From Prionace glauca (lineage: Eukaryota; Chordata; Chondrichthyes; Carcharhiniformes; Carcharhinidae), in assembly GCA_037974335.1 (NCBI GenBank), contig CM075729.1, positions 106,170,515-106,234,514 on the forward strand: 64,000 nucleotides of DNA, given 5' to 3'. The translations under genes and the position numbers were made by a program. The notes below the pieces were generated by a model. The model was not told the origin of the DNA. It saw nothing but the letters and a program-made list of their open reading frames with translations, and did no database searches. This document shows positions 1 to 11,940 of this stretch, piece after piece (positions within the stretch are counted from its first letter, which is position 1; each line of letters begins with the position of its first letter).

Positions 1-420
1 GTCAGAGAGTGACACAGGTTCATAGAGAGTGTGTAATAGTGAACACACTCATGTTAGTGAGTGAGCCAGGTTCACAGGGAGCATGTAATAGTGAACACCC
101 TCATGTTAGAAAGTGACCCAGGTTCTCAGGGAGTGTGTAATAGTGAACACACTCATGTGATAGATTTACTCAGGTTCACAGAGGCAGCAATAGTGAACAT
201 ACTCATGTTAGAGAGTGACCCAGATTCACCAAGGGTGTGTCATGGTGAACACACTCCTTTTAGAGAGTGAGCCAGGTTCACAGCATGTGTAATAGTGAAC
301 ACTCTCGTGTTTGAAAGTGACCCAGGTTCACAGGGAGTGTGTAATAGTGAACACGCTCGTGTTAGAGCTTTACTCAGGTTCACAGGGAGTGTGTAATAGT
401 GAAGACACTCATGTTAGAGT
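1..420. repeat. 52-bp tandem repeat
   Basis: About eight imperfect copies of a 52-bp unit built on a ccaggttcacagggagtgtg core followed by taatagtgaacac. The array runs in from the left edge and ends about 70 bp before the first class I exon, so it lies in the intron that would separate alpha-1 (outside the window) from alpha-2. Short open frames across it are by-products of the repeat. Confidence 0.85.
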
Positions 421-491
421 GAGTGGATAGCCTGCAGCCTCATGTTTTTGTAAGGTTGGCGCTGATTCTTGTTTTTCTGGCCTATCTTTAG

Positions 492-767
492 CTCTGAACT
501 TCCTGCAGTATACCTCAGGCTGTGAGGTGGGGAATGATGGGACTGTGAGCGGAATTCGTCAATATGCCTTCAATGGACGTGAGTTCATCAGCTTTGACCT
601 GGAGTACGCTACCTGGGTTGCAGCCTCACGTTTTGCCCAGTCCACACAGAACACGTGGAACAAGAACAAGGCTGACAACACGTACAAGAAACAGTACACC
701 AAGGAGATCTGTGTCGAATGGCTGAACACCTACCTGAAATATGGAAATGGGGCCCTTAGTGGCAAAG
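492..767 (+). CDS. MHC class I heavy chain (gene 1), alpha-2 exon
   Basis: This exon encodes the alpha-2 domain of an MHC class I heavy chain, half of the peptide-binding platform displayed at the cell surface with beta-2-microglobulin. It is 276 bp, preceded by a tttag acceptor and followed by a gtatgc donor, in phase 1 on both sides. The translation has the conserved GCEV near residue 11, FISFD in the floor strands, a TQNTW helix segment and CVEWL at the end; the two cysteines form the domain disulfide. Compared with human numbering, T143, W147, Y159 and Y171 are kept and K146 is replaced by T. This looks classical or near-classical, with the K146 change as a caution. Signal peptide and alpha-1 must lie upstream of the window. 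The 527 start seen in a plain reading frame is not a real start. Confidence 0.93.
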
Positions 768-904
768 GTATGCCTGAATTTCCATCCTGACTCACTCACA
801 GCATCCATTAAACCCGAGAGGGTCACATACGCAAATATTCACCCGTTGACAAGCACATTCCACCCATCCAGTTACAGTGCAAACATCTCCTGACCAGGAG
901 AAAT

Positions 905-2330
905 TCCACTGTAAGGGCACAGAGCACGCACACAGCAGAGTACACAGGGCACAGAATGGACACACAGCAGAGTACACATGGCACAGAATGGGCACACAGC
1001 AGAGTACACATGGCACAGAATGGACACACAGCAGAGTACACATGGCACAGAGCTGGCACACAGAGTACACAGGGCACAGAATGGACACACAGCAGAGTAC
1101 ACATGGCACAGAATGGACACACAGCAGAGTACACATGGCACAGAGCTGGCACACAGAGTACACAGGGCACAGAGCACGCACACAGCAGAGTACACAGGGC
1201 ACAGAATGGACACAGCAGAGTACACATGGCACAGAGCTGGCATACAGCAGAGTACATAGGGCACAGCTGGCACACAGCAGAATACACAGGTCACAGAATG
1301 GACACACAGCAGAGTACACAGGGCACAGAATGGGCACAAAGCAGAGTACACAGGGCACAAAGCGGGTACACAGCAGAGTACACAGGGCACACAGCAGAGT
1401 ACACAGGACACAGAATGGACACACAGCAGAGTACACATAGCACAGAGCTGGCACAGCAGAGTACACTTGGCACAGAGCTGGCACACAGTACACATGGCAC
1501 AGAGCTGGCACACAGCAGAGTACACATGGCACAGAGCTGGCACACTACACATGGCACAGAGCTGGCACACAGCAGAGTACACAGGGCACAAAATGGACAC
1601 ACAGCAGAGTACACATGGCACAGAGCTGGCACACAAAGTACACAGGACACAGAATGGGCACACAGCAGAGTACACAGGGCACAGAATGGACACACAGCAG
1701 AGTACACATGGCACAGAGCTGGCACACAGAGTACACAGGACACAGAATGGGCACACAGCAGAGTACACAGGGCACGGAATGGGCACACAGCAGAGTACAC
1801 AGGGCACAGAATGGGCACACAGCAGAGTACACAGGACACAGAATGGGCACGCAGCAGAGTACACAGGACACAAAATGGGCATGCAGCAGAGTACACAGGA
1901 CACAATGGGCACACAGCAGAGTACACAGGACACAGAATGGGCACGCAGCAGAGTACACAGGACACAGAATGGGCACGCAGCAGAGTACACAGGGCACAGA
2001 ATGGGCATGCAGCAGAGTACACAGGACACAGAATGGGCACGCAGCAGAGTACAAAGGACACAGAATGGGCACGCAGCAGAGTACACAGGACACAGAATGG
2101 GCAGAGGGACAACAAACAGAGTACACAGGGCATGGGAACAAAGACAGCACACAGCACAGTACACAGGGCATGGAGGACACAGCAAGCAGTGAAGTATGCA
2201 GGGCACAGAGTACACAGGGCATGGGGCACACAGCGGAGTAGGTGCAGAGTGAGCACACAGCAGAGTACAAATGGCACAGGGCACAGAGCACATATGGGGC
2301 ACACTGCAGAGTCACACAGGGCGCAGTGCC
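905..2330. repeat. 32-bp minisatellite in the alpha-2/alpha-3 intron of gene 1
   Basis: Tandem copies of a unit close to 32 bp, built from gcacagaatgg, acacacagcagag and tacacatg or tacacagg blocks. The array is clear from about 918 to 2130 and decays to 2330. Some copies lose an 8-9 bp block, giving about 24-bp units. The long cysteine-rich and histidine-rich open frames on both strands (up to about 476 codons) come from the lack of stop codons in the unit and have no gene-like features. Confidence 0.93.
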
Positions 2331-2829
2331 ACAGTACAGGGTGCATATCATAGGTTACAGAACACAGCACCTGGTTAGGATAGAGGGCAGGAGGAGGAGG
2401 AGGGTATAAGGCAGAATGTGCAGTGTTATCCCAGGGCATTCAGTAACTCGCACCCTCTGCTGACCACACAAAGACATGGACAGAGCTCCAATGACAGGGT
2501 GTCCCAATTCTCACACTCGTCATCCAGACACAACCCCCACCCTGACCTGAATTTACGTGACCCTCGTCACCTCACTCTTCCCCCGTTCACTCTGCCATGC
2601 GCATCCCCCCCATACACAGGGATAAACACGTATGAGAGCAATAAGGAGTGGCCCCTATGGAGGGCTGAGCACTGTGATAATGATTCACTGGGAGTCCAGG
2701 GCAGTGGGTGAAACTCTAACACGGTGCAATCCTTTTCATTCCACCGTCCTTCTTAATAACCCCCTTTCCATCTGGACGACCTCAGCCCACAGATCCAGTA
2801 CAGTGTGTGGTCTCTCTCTGTCTCCTCAG
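2331..2829 (+). other. Intron sequence before alpha-3
   Basis: Unique-looking intron sequence. The pyrimidine-rich stretch near 2808-2829 ending in ctcctcag is the acceptor for the alpha-3 exon. I see no other feature. Confidence 0.6.
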
Positions 2830-3105
2830 TTGTCCCAGAGGTGTACGTCTATCACACAAAGAGCTCGGATGGCCAGAATCTCAATGTCCACTGTCATGTC
2901 ACTGGCTTTCACCCACGGGCCATCAATGTGAGCTGGTATAGAGATGGAGAGCCCTTGGATAGTCCCCAAAGAACTGGCATTCTACCCAACCACGATGGCA
3001 CCCACCAGATAAGGATACACTTCCAGACCAAAGCCGGAGATGGCCGTAGTTACGTGTGCCACGTCCAACACAGCAGCCTGCCTGAGATATTGGAGACACC
3101 CTGGG
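2830..3105 (+). CDS. MHC class I heavy chain (gene 1), alpha-3 Ig exon
   Basis: This exon encodes the membrane-proximal immunoglobulin C1 domain, which contacts beta-2-microglobulin and CD8 in class I molecules. It is 276 bp in phase 1, after a ctcctcag acceptor and before a gtaagg donor. The translation starts VVPEVYVYH and shows the C1 pattern: first cysteine in VHCHVTGFHP, then VSWYRDGEPL, LPNHDGTHQIR, and the second cysteine in SYVCHVQHSSL. A potential N-glycosylation sequon, NVS, lies in the C strand. The exon follows alpha-2 of the same gene with matching phase. The domain has the expected length and no break. Confidence 0.95.
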
Positions 3106-3456
3106 GTAAGGAATGGGAATGAGCGACCCGGGAGCGGAACGGGAACTCGCTGCCGGATCACCTGGCTCCAGAAATGGGAATGAACCGGGATAAAGCACCA
3201 GAATATTCCGGGGAGGGGAAGGAGGGATGGATGCCGGGGCGAGGGGCAAGAAAAGTCTGGCAAAAAGAATGGAATTACCCTGAGAGGAGGCATGAGAGCG
3301 ACTCGGGATGAGCAATGGGAATAATCAGGGAACAGAATGGGAATGATGCTGAATAAGGAATGGATGGGGAGCCGGGATGGTCAGGGTGGGGGAGTGAGTG
3401 GGAATTTGACAGGCACAAGGAATGTGGATTCCTGCAATAGGGAAAGGGAAACATGG
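3106..3456 (+). other. Intron sequence between alpha-3 and the GC-rich array
   Basis: Purine-rich intron sequence with a loose gggaatga or gggatgag motif repeated several times. It has no coding signal. Confidence 0.5.
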
Positions 3457-6400
3457 GAGGTTCCAGGTCAGGGTCGGGGTTGGGGCGGTTCCGGATTGGA
3501 GACGGGGTCGGGGCGGTGCCGGCTCAGGGTCGGGGCGGTTCCGGATCGGGGTCGGGGCGGTGCCGGGTCGGGGCAGTCCCGGCTCGGGGTCGGGGCGGTG
3601 CCGGCTCGGGGTCGGGGCGGTGCCGGCTCGGGGTCGGGGCGGTGCCGGCTCGGGGTCGGGGTGGTTCCGGATCGGGGTCGGGGCGGTGCCGGCTCGGAGT
3701 CGGGGTGGTTCCGGATCGGGGTCGGGGCGGTCCCGGCTCGGGGTCGGGGCGGTGCCGGCTCGGGGTCGGGGTGGTTCCGGATCGGGGTCGGGGCGGTCCC
3801 GGCTCGGGGTCGGGGCGGTCCCGGCTCGGGGTCGGGGCGGTTCCGGATCGGGGTCGGGGCGGTCCCGGCTCGGGGTCGGGGCGGTGCCGGCTCGGGGTCG
3901 GGGCGGTTCCGGATCGGGGTCGGGGCGGTCCCGGCTCGGGGTCGGGGCGGTCCCGGTTCGGGGTCGGGGCGGTTCCGGATCGGGGTCGGGGCGGTTCCGG
4001 ATCGGGGTCGGGGCGGTTCCGGATCGGGGTCGGGGCGGTTCCGGATCGGGGTCAGGGCGGTCCTGGCTCGGGGTCGGGGCGGTTCCGGATCGGGGTCGGG
4101 GCGGTCCCAGCTTGGGGTCGGGGCGATGCCGGATCGGGGTCGGGGCGGTTCCGGATCGGGGTCGGGGCGGTTCCAGCTCGGGGTCGGGGCGGTTCCGGAT
4201 CGGGGTCGGGGCGGTCCCAGCTCGGGGTCGGGGCGGTCCCGGTTCGGGGTCGGGGCGGTCCCGGCTCGGGGTCGGGGCGGTCCCGGCTCGGGGTCGGGGT
4301 CGGGGCGGTTCCGGCTCGGGGTCGGGGCGGTCCCAGCTCGGGGTCGGGGTCGGGACGGTGCCGGCTCGGGGTCGGTGTCGGGGCGGTGCCGGCTCGGGGT
4401 CGGTGTCGGGGCGGTCCTGGCTCGGGGTCGGGGTCGGGGCGGTCCTGGCTTGGGATCGGGGCGGTCCCGGCTCGGGGTCGGGGTCGGGGCGGTGCCGGCT
4501 CGGGGTCGGGGTCGGGGCGGTCCTGGCTCGGGGTCGGGGTCGGGGCGGTCCTGGCTCGGGGTCGGGCGGTCCTGGCTCGGGGTCGGGGTCGGGGCGGTCC
4601 CGGCTCGGGGTCGGGGCGGTGCCGGCTCGGGGTCGGGGTCGGGGCAGTCCTGGCTCGGGGTCGGGGCGGTGCCGGGTCGGGGCAGTCCTGGCTCGGGGTC
4701 GGGGCGGTGCCGGCTCGGGGTCGGGGTCGGGGCAGTCCTGGCTCGGGGTCGGGGCGGTGCCGGGTCGGGGTCGGGGCAGTCCTGGCTCGGGGTCGGGGCG
4801 GTGCCGGCTCGGGGTCGGGGTCGGGGCAGTCCTGGCTCGGGGTCGGGGCGGTGCCGGGTCGGGGTCGGGGCAGTCCTGGCTCGGGGTCGGGGCAGTGCCG
4901 GCTCGGGGTCGGGGTCGGGGCAGTCCTGGCTCGGGGTCGGGGCGGTGCCGGCTCGGGGTCGGGGTCGGGGCAGTCCTGGCTCGGGGTCGGGGCGGTGCCG
5001 GCTCGGGGTCGGGGCGGTCCTGGCTCGGGATCGGGGTCGGGGCGGTCCCGGCTCGGGGTCGGGGTCGGGGTGGTCCTGGCTCGGGGTCAGGGCGGTCCTG
5101 GCTCGGGGTCGGGGTTGGGGCGGTCCCGGCTCGGGGTCGGGGTCGGGGCGGTCCTGGCTCGGGGTCGGGGCGGTCCTGGCTCGGGGTCTGGGCGGTCCTG
5201 GCTCGGGGTCGGGGCAGTCCTGGCTCGGGGTCGGGGTCGGGGCGGTCCTGGCTCGGGGTCGGGATCGGGGCGGTCCTGGCTCGGGGTCGGGGGCGGTCCC
5301 GGCTCGGGGTCGGGGTCGGGGCAGTCCTGGCTCGGGGTCGGGGCGGTGCCGGCACGGGGTCGGGGTCGGGGCGGTGCCGGCTCGGGGTCGGGGTCGGGGC
5401 GGTGCCGGCTCGGGGTCGGGGTCGGGGCGGTCCCGGCTCGGGGTCGGGGTCGGGCGGTCCCGGCTCGGGGTCGGGGTCGGTGCAGTCCTGGCTCGGGGTC
5501 GGGGCGGTGCCGGCTCGGGGTCGGGGTCGGGGCTGTCCCGGCTCGGGGTCGGGGCAGTCCTGGCTCGGGGTCGGGCGGTCCCGGCTCGGGGTCGGGGTCG
5601 GGGTCGGGGCTGTCCCGGCTCGGGGTCGGGGCGGTCCTGGCTCGGGGTCGGGGTCGGGGCGGTCCTGGCTCGGGGTCGGGGCGGTCCTGGCTCGGGGTCG
5701 GGGCGGTTCCGGCTCGGGGTCGGGGCGGTCCCAGCTCGGGGTCGGGGTCGGGGCGGTCCTGGCTCGGGGTCGGGGCGGTGCCGGCTCGGGGTCGGGGTCG
5801 GGGCGGTCCTGGCTCGGGGTCGGGGTCGGGGCAGTCCTGGCTCGGGGTCGGGGTCGGGGCGGTCCTGGCTCGGGGTCGGGGCGGTCCCAGCTCGGGGTCG
5901 GGGCGGTCCCGGCTCGGGGTCGGGGCGGTCCCGGCTCGGGGTCGGGGCGGTCCCGGCTCGGGGTCGGGGCGGTCCCGGCTCGGGGTCGGGGCGGTCCCGG
6001 CTCGGGGTCGGGGCGGTCCCGGCTCGGGGTCGGGGCGGTCCCGGCTCGGGGTCGGGGCGGTCCCGGCTCGGGGTCGGGGCGGGTCCCGGCTCGGGGTCGG
6101 GGCGGTCCCGGCTCGGGGTCGGGGCGGTCCCGGCTCGGGGTCGGGGCGGTCCCGGCTCGGGGTCGGGGCGGTCCCGGCTCGGGGTCGGGGCGGTCCCGGC
6201 TCGGGGTCGGGGCGGTCCCGGCTCGGGGTCGGGGCGGTCCCGGCTCGGGGTCGGGGCGGTCCCGGCTCGGGGTCGGGGCGGTCCCGGCTCGGGGTCGGGG
6301 CGGTCCCGGCTCGGGGTCGGGGCGGTCCTGGCTCGGGGTCGGGGTCGGGGCGGTCCCGGCTCGGGGTCGGGGTCGGGGCGGTCCCGGCTCGGGGTCGGGG

Positions 6401-7191
6401 TCGGGGCAGTCCCGGCTCGGGGTCGGGGTCGGGGCAGTCCCGGCTCGGGGTCGGGGTCGGGGCGGTCCTGGCTCGGGGTCGGGGTCGGGGCGGTCCTGGC
6501 TCGGGGTCGGGGTCGGGGCGGTCCCAGCTCGGGGTCGGGGCGGTGCCGGCTCGGGGTCGGGGTCGGGGCGGTCCTGGCTCGGGGTCGGGGCGGTGCCGGC
6601 TCGGGGTCGGGGTCGGGGCGGTCCTGGCTCGGGGTCGGGGCGGTGCCGGGTCGGGGTCGGGGCGGTCCTGGCTCAGGGTCGGGGCGGTCCCGGCTCGGGG
6701 TCGGGGTCGGGGCGGGTCCTGGCTCAGGGTCGGGGCGGTGCCGGGTCGGGGTCGGGGCGGTCCTGGCTCGGGGTCGGGGCGGGTCCCAGCTCGGGGTCGG
6801 GGCGGGTGCCGGCTCGGGGTCGGGGCGGTCCCGGCTCGGGGTCGGGGCGGTCCCAGCTCGGGGTCGGGGCGGTCCCGGCTCGGGGTCGGGGCGGTCCCGG
6901 CTCGGGGTCGGGGCGGTCCCAGCTCGGGGTCGGGGCGGTGCCGGCTCGGGGTCGGGGCGGTCCCGGCTCGGGGTCGGGGCGGTCCCAGCTCGGGGTCGGG
7001 GCGGTCCCGGCTCGGGGTCGGGGCGGTCCCAGCTCGGGGTCGGGGCGGTCCTGGCTCGGGGTCGGGGCGGTCCTGGCTCGGGGTCGGGGCGGTCCCGGCT
7101 CGGGGTCGGGGCGGTCCTGGCTCGGGGTCGGGGCGGTCCTGGCTCGGGGTCGGGGCGCTCCTGGCTCGGGGTCGGGGCGGTCCCAGCTCGT
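3457..7191. repeat. GC-rich 22-bp minisatellite (G-quadruplex-prone) in the alpha-3/TM intron
   Basis: About 3.7 kb of tandem units based on 22 bp (cggctcggggtc followed by ggggcggtcc), with 28-bp variants carrying an extra ggggtc. From about 5870 to 6320 the copies are almost perfect; the outer parts mix units ending in tccc, tcct, tgcc or ttcc. The + strand is extremely guanine-rich. There are no stop codons in three + frames, giving artefactual frames of 1246-1349 codons, the longest of which runs on into the real TM exon. The tract is noncoding intron. Confidence 0.96.
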
Positions 7192-7234
7192 GAATCTGGG
7201 CTTTGGGAGCTGAGCCTAACTGTTATTTATTCAG

Positions 7235-7360
7235 TTCAGAGTGACTATACCGCTATGATTGTTGGCGTGGTGGTGCTGGTGATCCTGCTTGCTGGTTGTG
7301 TCGGTGCTTTTGTCTTTTACCGGAAACAGAAAATGGTATCCTGCTGCTGTGATTTTGGTG
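7235..7360 (+). CDS. MHC class I heavy chain (gene 1), connecting/transmembrane exon
   Basis: This 126-bp, phase-1 exon encodes a short connecting peptide (VQSDYTA) and one membrane-spanning segment (MIVGVVVLVILLAGCVGAF), then the basic stop-transfer YRKQK. It anchors the heavy chain in the plasma membrane as a type I protein. The acceptor is ttattcag at 7234. The donor is gtaaga at 7361, chosen over a weaker gt at 7336 because it restores phase 1. Three consecutive cysteines after the membrane segment are candidate palmitoylation sites. The exon is separated from alpha-3 by the 3.7-kb GC-rich array. Confidence 0.9.
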
Positions 7361-7381
7361 GTAAGATTACATTCATACAAA

Positions 7382-7690
7382 CATAGAAACTACACGCAGG
7401 AGTGGGCCATTCAGCCCGTCAAGCTGATCCACCATTCATTTTCATCTAATTCAATATCCTGATCCTCTCGGTCCCACATCCCTTGATCACTTTTGCCCCA
7501 CAGCTATATCTAATTTATTCTTGAAATCAGACATCGATTTGGCCTCAACTACTTCCTGTGTTAGTGAATTCCACACATTCACCACCCTCTGGGTGAAGAC
7601 ATTTCTCTTCACCTCAGTCCTAAAAGGTTTATCTCTTACCCTCAAACGATGAGCCCAGGTTCTGGACACTCCCACCATCGAGAACATTCT
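7382..7690 (-). mobile_element. CR1-superfamily LINE, 3' fragment
   Basis: On the minus strand the translation contains RTEVKRNVFTQRVVNVWNSL, a signature of the ORF2 C-terminus shared with the other LINE copies here. The plus strand reads as the usual inverse of this tail. It is 5'-truncated and lies in the TM/cytoplasmic intron of gene 1. Confidence 0.75.
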
Positions 7691-8034
7691 TCCTGAAGCT
7701 GAGAATTTGATAAGTTTACATTTGGTTTACTCATTATCCCCTCATGTTGTCTCTCGAAAAGCTACAGGGCATGTCATTATTAGAAGCAACACCAGTGTCT
7801 GTATTGCTCCTGTGGGGAACTCGGGATGTAATAAAACACAGCACACACAGCAGCATCCCAGTAAGAGCAGTCAACAAGGGAGGTAATAAACTGTCACAGT
7901 CCAGATGGATAAAAAGTGAACATTACCCACAATAAACAGCAACATGAACCCCCCTTACTCGCAGGAGGTCTTCCCCATTCATCCAACAATACAAACTATC
8001 TATGGAGTCACTAAAAAACAGCATCTCTTGTCGT
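7691..8034. other. Intron sequence with no recognised feature
   Basis: About 340 bp between the LINE fragment and the 33-bp array. I see no coding or structural signal. Confidence 0.4.
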
Positions 8035-11000
8035 GGCGACACTCTGTCAGTACTGACCCTCTGACAGTGCAGCACTCCCTCAGCACTGACCCTCTGACAG
8101 TGCAGCACTCCCTCAGTACCCACCCTCTGACAGTGCAGCACTCCCTCAGCAATGACCCTCTGATAGTGCAGCACTCCCTCAGCACTGACCCTCTGACAGT
8201 GTGGCACTCCCTCAGCACCCACCCTCTGACAGTGCAGCACTCCCTCAGCACTGACCCTCTGACAGTGCAGCACTCCCTCAGCACTGACCCTCTGACAGTG
8301 AGGCACTCCCTCAGTACTGACCCTCTGACAGTGCAGCACTCCCTCAGCACTGACACTCTGACAGTGCAGCACTCCCTCAGCACTGACCCTCTGACAGTGC
8401 CGCACTCCCTCAGTACTGACCCTCTGACAGTGCAGCACTCCCTCAGCTCTGATCCTCTGACAGTGCAGCACTCCCTCAGGACTGACCCTCTGACAGTGCA
8501 GCACTCCCTCAGTACTGACCGTCTGACAGGGAGGCACTCCCTCAGCAGTGACCCTCTGACAGTGCAGCACTCCCTCAGCACCGACCCTCTGACAGTGAGG
8601 CACTCCCTCAGTACTGACCCTCTGACAGTGCAGCACTCCCTCAGTTCTGACCCTCTGACAGTGCAGCACTCCCTCAGTACTGACCCTCTGACAGTGAGGC
8701 ACTCCCTCAGTACTGACCCTCTGACAGTGCAGCACTCCCTCAGTACTGACCCTCTGACAGTGCAGCACTCCCTCAGTACTGACCCTCTGACAGTGCAGCA
8801 CTCCCTCAGCACTGACCCTCTGACAGTGCAGCACTCCCTCAGTACTGACCCTCCGACAGTGCAGCACTCCCTCAGTACTGACCCTCTGACAGTGCGGTGC
8901 CCCCTCAGCACTGACCCTCTGACACTGCAGCACTGACCCCCTGACAGTGCAGCACTCCCTCAGCACCCACCCTCTGACAGTGCAGCACTCCCTCAGTACT
9001 GACCCACTCACAGTGCAGCACTCCCTCAGTACTGACCCTCTGACAGTGCAGCATTCCCTCAGTACTGACCCTCTGACAGTGCAGCACTCCCTCAGCACCC
9101 ACCCTCTGACAGTGCAGCAGTCCCTCAGCACCCACCCTCTGACAGTGCAGCACTCCCTCAGTACTGACCCTCTGACAGTGCAGCACTCCCTCAGTACTGA
9201 CCCACTCACAGTGCAGCACTCCCTCATTACTGACCCTCTGACAGTGCGGCACTCCCTCAGCACCGACCCTCTGACAGTGCAGCACTCCCTCAGCACTGAC
9301 CCTCTGACAGTGCAGCACTCCCTCAGTACTGACCGTCTGACAGTGAGGCACTCCCTCAGCACTGACCCTCTGACAGTGCAGCACTCCCTCAGCACTGACC
9401 CTCTGACAGTGCAGCACTCCCTCAGCACTGACCCTCTGACAGTGCAGCACTCCCTCAGTACTGACCCTCTGACAATGCGGCACTTCCTCAGCGCCGACCC
9501 TCTGACAGTGCAGCACTCCCTCAGTACTGACCCTCTGACAGTGTAGCACTCCCTCAGTACTGACCCTCTGACAGTGCAGCACTCCTTCAGTACTGACCCT
9601 CTGACAGTGAGGCACTCCCTCAGTACTGACCCTCTGACAGTGCAGCACTCCCTCAGCACTGACCCTCTGACAGTGCAGCACTCCCTCAGTACTGACCCTC
9701 CGACAGTGCAGCACTCCCTCAGTACTGACCCTCTGACAGTGCGGTGCCCCCTCAGCACTGACTCTCTGACACTGCAGCACTGACCCCCTGACAGCGCAGC
9801 ACTCCCTCAGCACCCACCCTCTGACAGTGCAGCACTCCCTCAGTACTGACCCTCTGACAGTGCGGCACTCCCTCAGCACCGACCCTCTGACAGTGCAGCA
9901 CTCCCTCAGCACTGACCCTCTGACAGTGCAGCACTCCCTCAGTACTGACCCTCTGACAGTGCAGCATTCCCTCAGTACTGACCCTCTGACAGTGCAGCAT
10001 TCCCTCAGTACTGACCCTCTGACAGTGCAGCACTCCCTCAGCACCCACCCTCTGACAGTGCAGCAGTCCCTCAGCACCCACCCTCTGACAGTGCAGCACT
10101 CCCTCAGTACTGACCCTCTGACAGTGCAGCACTCCCTCTGTACTGAACCTCTGACAGTGCAGCACTCCCTCAGTACTGACCCTCTGACCGTGCAGCACTC
10201 CCTCAGTACTGACCCTCTGATAGTGCAGCACTCCCTCAGCACTGACCCTCTGACAGTGCGGCATTCCCTCAGTACTGACCCTCTGACAGTGCAGCACTCC
10301 CTCAGTACCGACCCTCTGACAGTGCAGTACTCCCTCTGTTCTGAACCTCTGACAGTGCAGCACTCCCTCAGTACTGACCCTCTGACAGTGCAGCACTCCC
10401 TCAGTATTGACCCTCTGACCGTGCAGCACTCCCTCAGTACTGACCCTCTGATAGTGCAGCACTCCCTCAGCATTGATCCTCTGACAGTGCGGCTCTCCCT
10501 CAGTACTGACCCTCTGACAGTGCAGCACTCCCTCAGCACCCACCCTCTGACAGTGCAGCACTCCCACAGCACTGACCCTCTGACAGTGCGGCACACCCTC
10601 AGCACTGACCCTCTGACAGTGCAGCACTCCCTCAGCACCCACCCTCTGACAGTGCGGCACTCCCTCAGTACTGACCCTCTGACAGTGCGGCACTCCCTCA
10701 GTACTGACCCTCTGACAGTGCAGCACTCCCTCAGCACCGACCCTCTGACAGTGCAGCACTCCCTCAGCATCCACCCTCTGACAGTGCGGCACTCCCTCAG
10801 TACTGACCCTCTGACAGTGCAGCACTCCCTCAGTACTGACCCTCTGACAGTGCAGCACTCCCTCAGCACCGACCCTCTGATAGTGCAGCACTCTCTCAGC
10901 ACCCACCCTCTGACAGTGCGGCACTCCCTCAGTACTGACCCTCTGACAGTGCGGCACTCCCTCAGCACTGACCCTCTGATAGTGCAGCACTCCCTCAGCA

Positions 11001-11092
11001 CCCACCCTCTGATAGTGCAGCACTCCCTCAGCACTGACCCTCTGATAGTGCAGCGCCCCCTCAGCACCGACCCTCTGATAGTGCAGCACTCA
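8035..11092. repeat. 33-bp minisatellite, array A
   Basis: About 92 copies of a 33-bp unit reading cactccctcag, tactgaccctc, tgacagtgcag on the + strand, with single-base variants. Internal near-duplicates exist: the string ending in ccgacagtgcag plus a degenerate ctgacactgcagcac unit occurs near 8850-8940 and again near 9690-9785. The unit is exactly 11 codons and lacks stops in several frames, so open frames up to 720 codons appear on both strands. The array is intronic, between the TM and first cytoplasmic exon of gene 1. Confidence 0.97.
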
Positions 11093-11273
11093 CTTTTGTT
11101 TCCATTATTTCTCCGGTTGTAACTGGAGACGGACAGTCATAATTCCTGAGATTTTACACCCAGCTATTAATCTGACTGTACACAGATGATAAAATGTTTT
11201 GGAAACTCTCTCAGTGAATAATATATTCCCAATGATTTGTCAGTGACTGAACCTTTGTGTATTTACTCTTCAG

Positions 11274-11303
11274 GTTCTGTGAGTGATGTCTCCACGACAG
11301 GAA
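11274..11303 (+). CDS. MHC class I heavy chain (gene 1), first cytoplasmic exon
   Basis: A 30-bp phase-1 exon between a ttcttcag-type acceptor at 11273 and a strong gtaagt donor at 11304. It encodes GSVSDVSTTG, a serine/threonine-rich cytoplasmic segment comparable in size and composition to the small exon 6 of mammalian class I genes. The serine content suggests phosphorylation or sorting signals, as in other class I tails, but that is inference. It is too short to be found as an open frame; the splice sites and phase support it. Confidence 0.8.
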
Positions 11304-11614
11304 GTAAGTAAATTGGGAATACCCGGATACATGGACTAAATGTTTGTGCGGAATATTCCAGAATTGATGGCCTGCTGAAAATGATCACGGAGTCAACCAA
11401 AATGATGCGGAGCATGTCACGTGACACTGTCAGGTCCAGGGGCAGGAGGAGTGAATGAGGAAAGGAGGGGAGTGAAGAAGAGGAGAGGAGGGAAGGGGGA
11501 TCTAGTGAGGGTATTGGGGAGTGTCAGACGAGTGTTGTGCTGGGAGAGGAGGTGAGGGTAGCTGAGAGGTGATAAGATGGAGGGGAGGGAACTGTGGTTG
11601 AGGGCGTGGAAAGT

Positions 11615-11940
11615 GGGGGCAGCACGGTGGTTAGCACTGCTGCCTCACAGCACCGGGGTTCCGGGTTCGATTCCCGGCTTGGGTGACTGTCTGTGTGGAG
11701 TTTGCACTTTCTCCCTGTGTTTGTGTGCGTTTCCTCCGGGTGATCTGGTTTTCTCCCACAGGCCGAAGATGTGAGGGTTGGGTGGATTGGCCGTGCTAAG
11801 TTGTCCTAAGATGTGTAGGTTAGTTAGATTAGCCATGATAAATATGTGAAGTTATGGGTTAGGGCAGTGGGGTGGGCCAGGATAAATTACTCTGTCAAAG
11901 ACCTGGTATGGGCCAAATGGCACTGTAGAGATTTTATGAG
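11615..11940 (+). mobile_element. HE1-like tRNA-derived SINE
   Basis: The head has a tRNA A-box-like tggttagcactgc and a B-box gggttcgattccc. The central domain has the tgtgtggagtttgca and ctccgggtgatctgg blocks, and the tail ends near cactgtagagattttatgag. The layout matches elasmobranch HE1-type SINEs as I recall them. It lies in the intron between the cytoplasmic exons. Confidence 0.8.

Noticed and set aside
872-2302. Cysteine-rich open frames on the minus strand
   Set aside because: They are reading frames across a 32-bp tandem repeat, with no start context, domain or splice support.
3337-7386. 1349-codon glycine/arginine-rich open frame
   Set aside because: It is the 22-bp GC-rich minisatellite without stops in three frames, read through into the real TM exon; the acceptor at 7234 and phase rule show that only 7235-7360 is exonic.
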